Origin: Amanita rubescens | Lineage: Eukaryota; Basidiomycota; Agaricomycetes; Agaricales; Amanitaceae | NCBI GenBank assembly: GCA_015039365.1 | Contig: WION01000037.1 | Location: forward strand, 186,001-250,000 | Length of the DNA stretch: 64,000 bases | Direction: 5' to 3' | Shown: positions 60,202 to 64,000 of the stretch, in pieces | How positions within the stretch are numbered: the stretch's first letter is position 1 | How the letters are laid out: the number at the start of each line of letters is the position of its first letter | Translations under genes and position numbers: made by a program | Notes under the pieces: model-generated | What the model was told of the DNA's origin: nothing | Databases searched by the model: none | What the model saw: only the letters and a program-made list of their open reading frames with translations

Positions 60202-63200
60202 ATGGCTACAGATCGAATGTCTGAGGAGTACTCAAGGTGATATTGCCCGAGTTACTGACATAACTAGACTCATTGCGTACCAGGTTTCAAATCTTGATCA
60301 CTGGTCAAGTAAGACCTGTTGCCAGCCGTTCTCACTGCATGTCAAATTCAGGGGTGTCCTCTCACAGCATGGATCGGGAAAGACGTCACTTATCGACGCC
60401 ATATTTGGGACCTCTCTTAAGGTATACTTGATTGACGGCTACCCTTCAATTGGTGCTAGATGGCACTTAGGAGGCCATTCACGATCTGACGGACACAATT
60501 CAAAAAATCGCCTCGCCGCACAACAAACATCTGCTTGTCCATTATCATGACAGTCGTGGGACGGGTGCCAAACAATTTAATATCGTGAAGAAATTCATCG
60601 CAGAGAGAAACCTCAAGAAGCACGTTTCAGATAGACCGCATGCTATTTGGTAAGTCGATGCCCATGCGAAGCAATCACTCTAGTTCACGCTATTCTTCAG
60701 GTTATGTATCACTCTACCTTTGTCTGGCAACACCGGATTCATATTGGACGAAAGTATTTCGAAGATGATTCAACACAAAGCAAACTACCCTCAATATATA
60801 TTCCAAACTGAAACAACGGTGCCGATAATTGTCGTGTTCACGAAACATGATCTTTCTGAACCTCGGAGGCAAGGAGAGGAGAGGGCTAAGAATGACAAGG
60901 ATGACCCAGAATTGGCCAAGAGAGCATTCAATCAGAGATACTGTCATGTGTCCGCGGTATTAAACAAATACCGGATACCATACACGCTCGTTTCGAGTAC
61001 GTCTGCCTCCGGTGTCGCTCCTTCATCTGCATTGATCTCTTGCTGTAGCTAAGCAGCCCGAAACCTTGCGGTGGCTGGTCCAAACCACGATGAAGTCCAT
61101 AGACAATTGGGCTCAAAGTCTGTCAAAAAGATTGGAGAGCCGCCGCGTTTTCAATCGATTAAGCAATCACAACCAACAGGCAAGTTCAGGTGCAGGCTTA
61201 GGTCTCTTGGATTTGGCGCAGATTGCTTTAGCCACGGCGCAACATGTTGATATGCAAGCCAAGGTTACGGCATCAATAAAGTAAGCTTATTTCGCATAAT
61301 GAAATGTTGGGGTCGTCATCTTATCATTCCAGAGTAGGGAAAAAGAGTGAGTCAATCCCCAATCCATGGTCAACAATTAGTCGTTCTTATTGAGATTCGC
61401 AGGTTGGAGAGCAATCATACCGTCCAAAGAACACTCTCGCTACGTTACTCTTGAAAATCACTTTCGCAAAATACATGAGGGCATTATTACCGTCTGGAAT
61501 ATTCGTGGTTTACATAAGGTACATATCAGAGTAAATCTCTCAAGTACCTTTGGATTTACCACGTGTTTCATAGGTTCTCGCTGATGCATGCCATTGCCGA
61601 ATGATCTCCATCATAGAGGACCTCGATATTCGGAACAGAATCGATGCCAATACTCCGTGAGTGGGTCAAAAATAATGAAACATGGCGTAACTAATGGTAG
61701 TGTAAGACAGAGTAATGAAACCTTAGCACCAGAGGAAGCAGGAGATGCTTGGAAGAAGGATGCTTATGAAGGACGGTAAAGGTATGCCTCTCGTTATCTG
61801 GGCGGATGTACTGAATTTCTCAACAGGCCAGAGCAAGTTCGCCACCTCATGAGATACGCAGTGGATCTCATATTGATCCTGAAAGCGGTGTATCAAAATT
61901 TACTTGGAAATCAACTTCAAGAGTCAGATTGCGTAGACGAGATCATCTATGGGTTTGTTTGTTCGGGAAAGAAAAAATCGGTTCACGATGCAATAGTAGC
62001 GCTTGTCGAGGATCAGGACGAGGATGAGATTGAGTCGTTGATAAAGGAAAACGAGGTATGAACTTCAATTCATTGCTAATTGCACATTTCGCATATTGTG
62101 CTGCAGATTAACAATAATGACATGAAATTTGATCAAGTGAGACCTTTGCCAACATTACTAGCAATCCTAAAAATCGAAGTGGGGATTTTTGAGATGTCAA
62201 GGAATTTCCGCTAATGGATAAGCATGTATAGATATCAACAAGAAACATAGTAAACCGTATCACAATCGATCTCTTGAACAGATTGTTGGATTCGCCAAGT
62301 GATCTCAATGAAGCCTTGAGACTAGAGACTCGTTCAGAAGTCGGGCTCTTACTTGACTTCCTCCTCTCTGCACGTAGTTTCAATCGACAAGTTTATCCTT
62401 CTTAACACCATTTCTTCTAAATTTAGCTACTTCATGACGGTGACAGGAAGAACTGCGGGATTCTTAATACAAACCAGAAAGCCAGGAAGCTCATGGACAA
62501 GCTGTCCAGGAAAAGCGTCTTACCGAGAACGCTATACATTACTGATATTGAGGCAAAATTTTCCGACGACGACCTCCTTGGTGAAGGCGGCTTTGGAAAG
62601 GTTTTTAAGGGTAAACGCAACGGAGAGCTTGTTGCGTTGAAAATGCTGTTTGGAGCTCGCCATAAAGGCGTAAGCCCTTGTCATTCTCACATTTTGGATA
62701 CTGATCCGTTTTAAAAGGGTTCACTCCAAAAAGACATTTGTCGCGAAGCCCTTGCATGGCGGTCGCTCTCACACGACTTTATCCTTCCTCTCCTGGGGAT
62801 ATATGAAAGAGAAAAGCGTTTATTTCTCGTATCACCGTATATGGAGAACGGAACATTAGTTGAATGGAGAGAGAAGAATTCTCGGCCCTGTGAGGTCGAG
62901 ATGTACAGGCTGGTAAGGTTACTGCCCTCTAACGGAACAAATCGCACGATATGTGTTAGATGCTCGAGGTGGCACAAGGCGTTCGGTATATTCACTCGCA
63001 AGAAATTGTGCATGGTGATTTAAGTGGAGTAAGTGTTGTGATGTTGCATTCTCGTGATCATACCATCGCTTCATCCACCAGGCAAACGTCCTCCTGGATT
63101 CCAACTTACGATGCAAAATCACTGACTTTGGGTTATCTCGACATGTCGAAGCTACCATTACAGGATCCATTGCGGCACGAACGATTCATTATACCGCCCC

Positions 63201-64000
63201 AGAGTTGTTTGGCATATGCGGCGAATGTCCGCCTGGTGCATGCCCGCATAACCTGAAAGAAATGGAAAGAACCAAAACAATGGAGACAGACGTATATGCC
63301 TTTGGTTGTCTTTATTATGCTGTGAGCCCCTCCCCTTGTTTCAAAGAATTTAATGATGACGGGTGCAGATATTTTTCGATACCGTACCCTTTAAGGGAAA
63401 ATCGCAATATCAAATTATGTGGCTCCTCTCGAACGACGAATGTCCAGACCGTCTAGACAAACCAAGGATGAGCGATGACATATGGGATCTTATCAAGGAT
63501 TGTTGGTTACGGGAAGCCTCTGGTCGTCCAACAATGAAGCAGATCAATGACCGTTTGGCCTGTCCCCCATCATTACTCGTTGACCTCATAGATGAGGTAT
63601 GCACTTCTAAGGTATTAGCCGTGACGGACTCCAACTGATAATTTCTGCTAGCTAACCGTGGCACCAGCACGCAATGACTCGATGGTTAATGAGAAAATCC
63701 TTGATCTCATGCACCGAGTGTCGGAACTGCCCGATGATACTATCGCATTCGATCTGATGAGGTATGCACCAAATGTCAACTTATTGCTTGATTTTGTCGT
63801 TTGTGTATGTATACCATTTCGTTGTTTGTCCAAGGTTGAAAAATCTTGCGTCAGGTACTTGAACTCCGTGATACTAGTAGCCCGACAAACTCAGCTATTC
63901 AAAATACGGGTCGAAAAGCTAGGACCTTGATGTCCAAACTGATGGCAACGATAAATGACGTGCCGAGCTCTTTATTTATTTCTGATGTCCAGATATATAA
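60202..64000 (+). CDS. P-loop GTPase fused to TKL kinase domains (3' end outside window)
   Basis: The ATG at 60202 (MATDRMSEEYSR) is followed by a GTPase. G1 is HGSGKTSLIDAIFG (the Gly-x-x-x-x-Gly-Lys-Thr loop starts in the previous exon), G3 is YHDSRGTG and G4 is VVFTKHD, with VSS as a candidate G5 end. A helical region with LGLLDLAQIAL and IISIIEDLD-type segments follows, ending near 62055. Splicing at 62055 (GAG|GTATGA) continues in frame into helices and a kinase at about 62490-63596. That kinase has GEGGFGKVFKGK, HGDLSG, TDFG near 63117 and CWLREASGRPTM. At 63596 (GATGAG|GTATGC) splicing again leads into a second linker and the start of another kinase (ARTLMSKLMATINDVPSSLFISDV). The alternative is three separate genes with unusual ends. 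Confidence 0.6.

Overview
The window reads as nuclear DNA of a basidiomycete fungus, most likely an agaricomycete. The genes carry many 45-70 nt GT-AG introns. They include a heavily interrupted RPB1, a MYST acetyltransferase, VPS27 and BCP1, plus lineage-expanded tyrosine-kinase-like (TKL) kinases and a crinkler-type fragment. The repeats are chromodomain Ty3/gypsy retroelements and CpG-decayed relics, as expected in a methylating fungal genome. The species cannot be told from the sequence.

Layout. 1-1458 (-): MYST histone acetyltransferase (ESA1/KAT5 type), cut by the window edge. 1535-2016 (+): small Mediator-9-like protein. 2209-4036 (+): single-pass membrane protein with a cell-wall-synthesis-like ectodomain; pieces of its tail are duplicated at about 4160-4360 and, inverted and decayed, at 13530-14165. 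4545-5072 (-): coiled-coil repeat protein. 5548-12185 (-): RNA polymerase II largest subunit in 15 exons. About 13.5-21.8 kb: an AT-rich, CpG-depleted graveyard of solo LTRs, gene fragments and foldback repeats, with a younger hAT-type MITE at 19998-20771.

Two almost intact chromoviruses sit side by side in this island: element 1 at 21802-30281 (target duplication GTAAT) and element 2 at 30345-38469 (target duplication CAAGT). Each has near-identical LTRs, gag, a -1 frameshifted pol with a C-terminal chromodomain, and a third ORF between pol and the 3' LTR. Both carry a primer-binding site complementary to the predicted 5' end of their own transcript (Tf1-style self-priming). In both, about 950-990 nt of leader contain no ATG in any frame, yet hold a long conserved frame that runs into gag. 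That pattern suggests a non-AUG-initiated extended Gag and is the most interesting signal here.

From 38.5 to 40.7 kb lies another solo LTR and decayed DNA. Housekeeping genes follow: VPS27 (41868-44214, +) and BCP1 (44374-45456, -), which converge, and a small coiled-coil gene. 46.6-54.3 kb holds a divergent pair of related genes with the architecture of alpha-helical pore-forming proteins. A broken crinkler-type gene follows (55.18-56.3 kb). The right end is an expanded signalling cluster: a TKL-like kinase with an N-terminal acylation motif (57756-59786), then a gene that appears to fuse a P-loop GTPase to one complete TKL kinase domain and the start of another (60202 to beyond the window).
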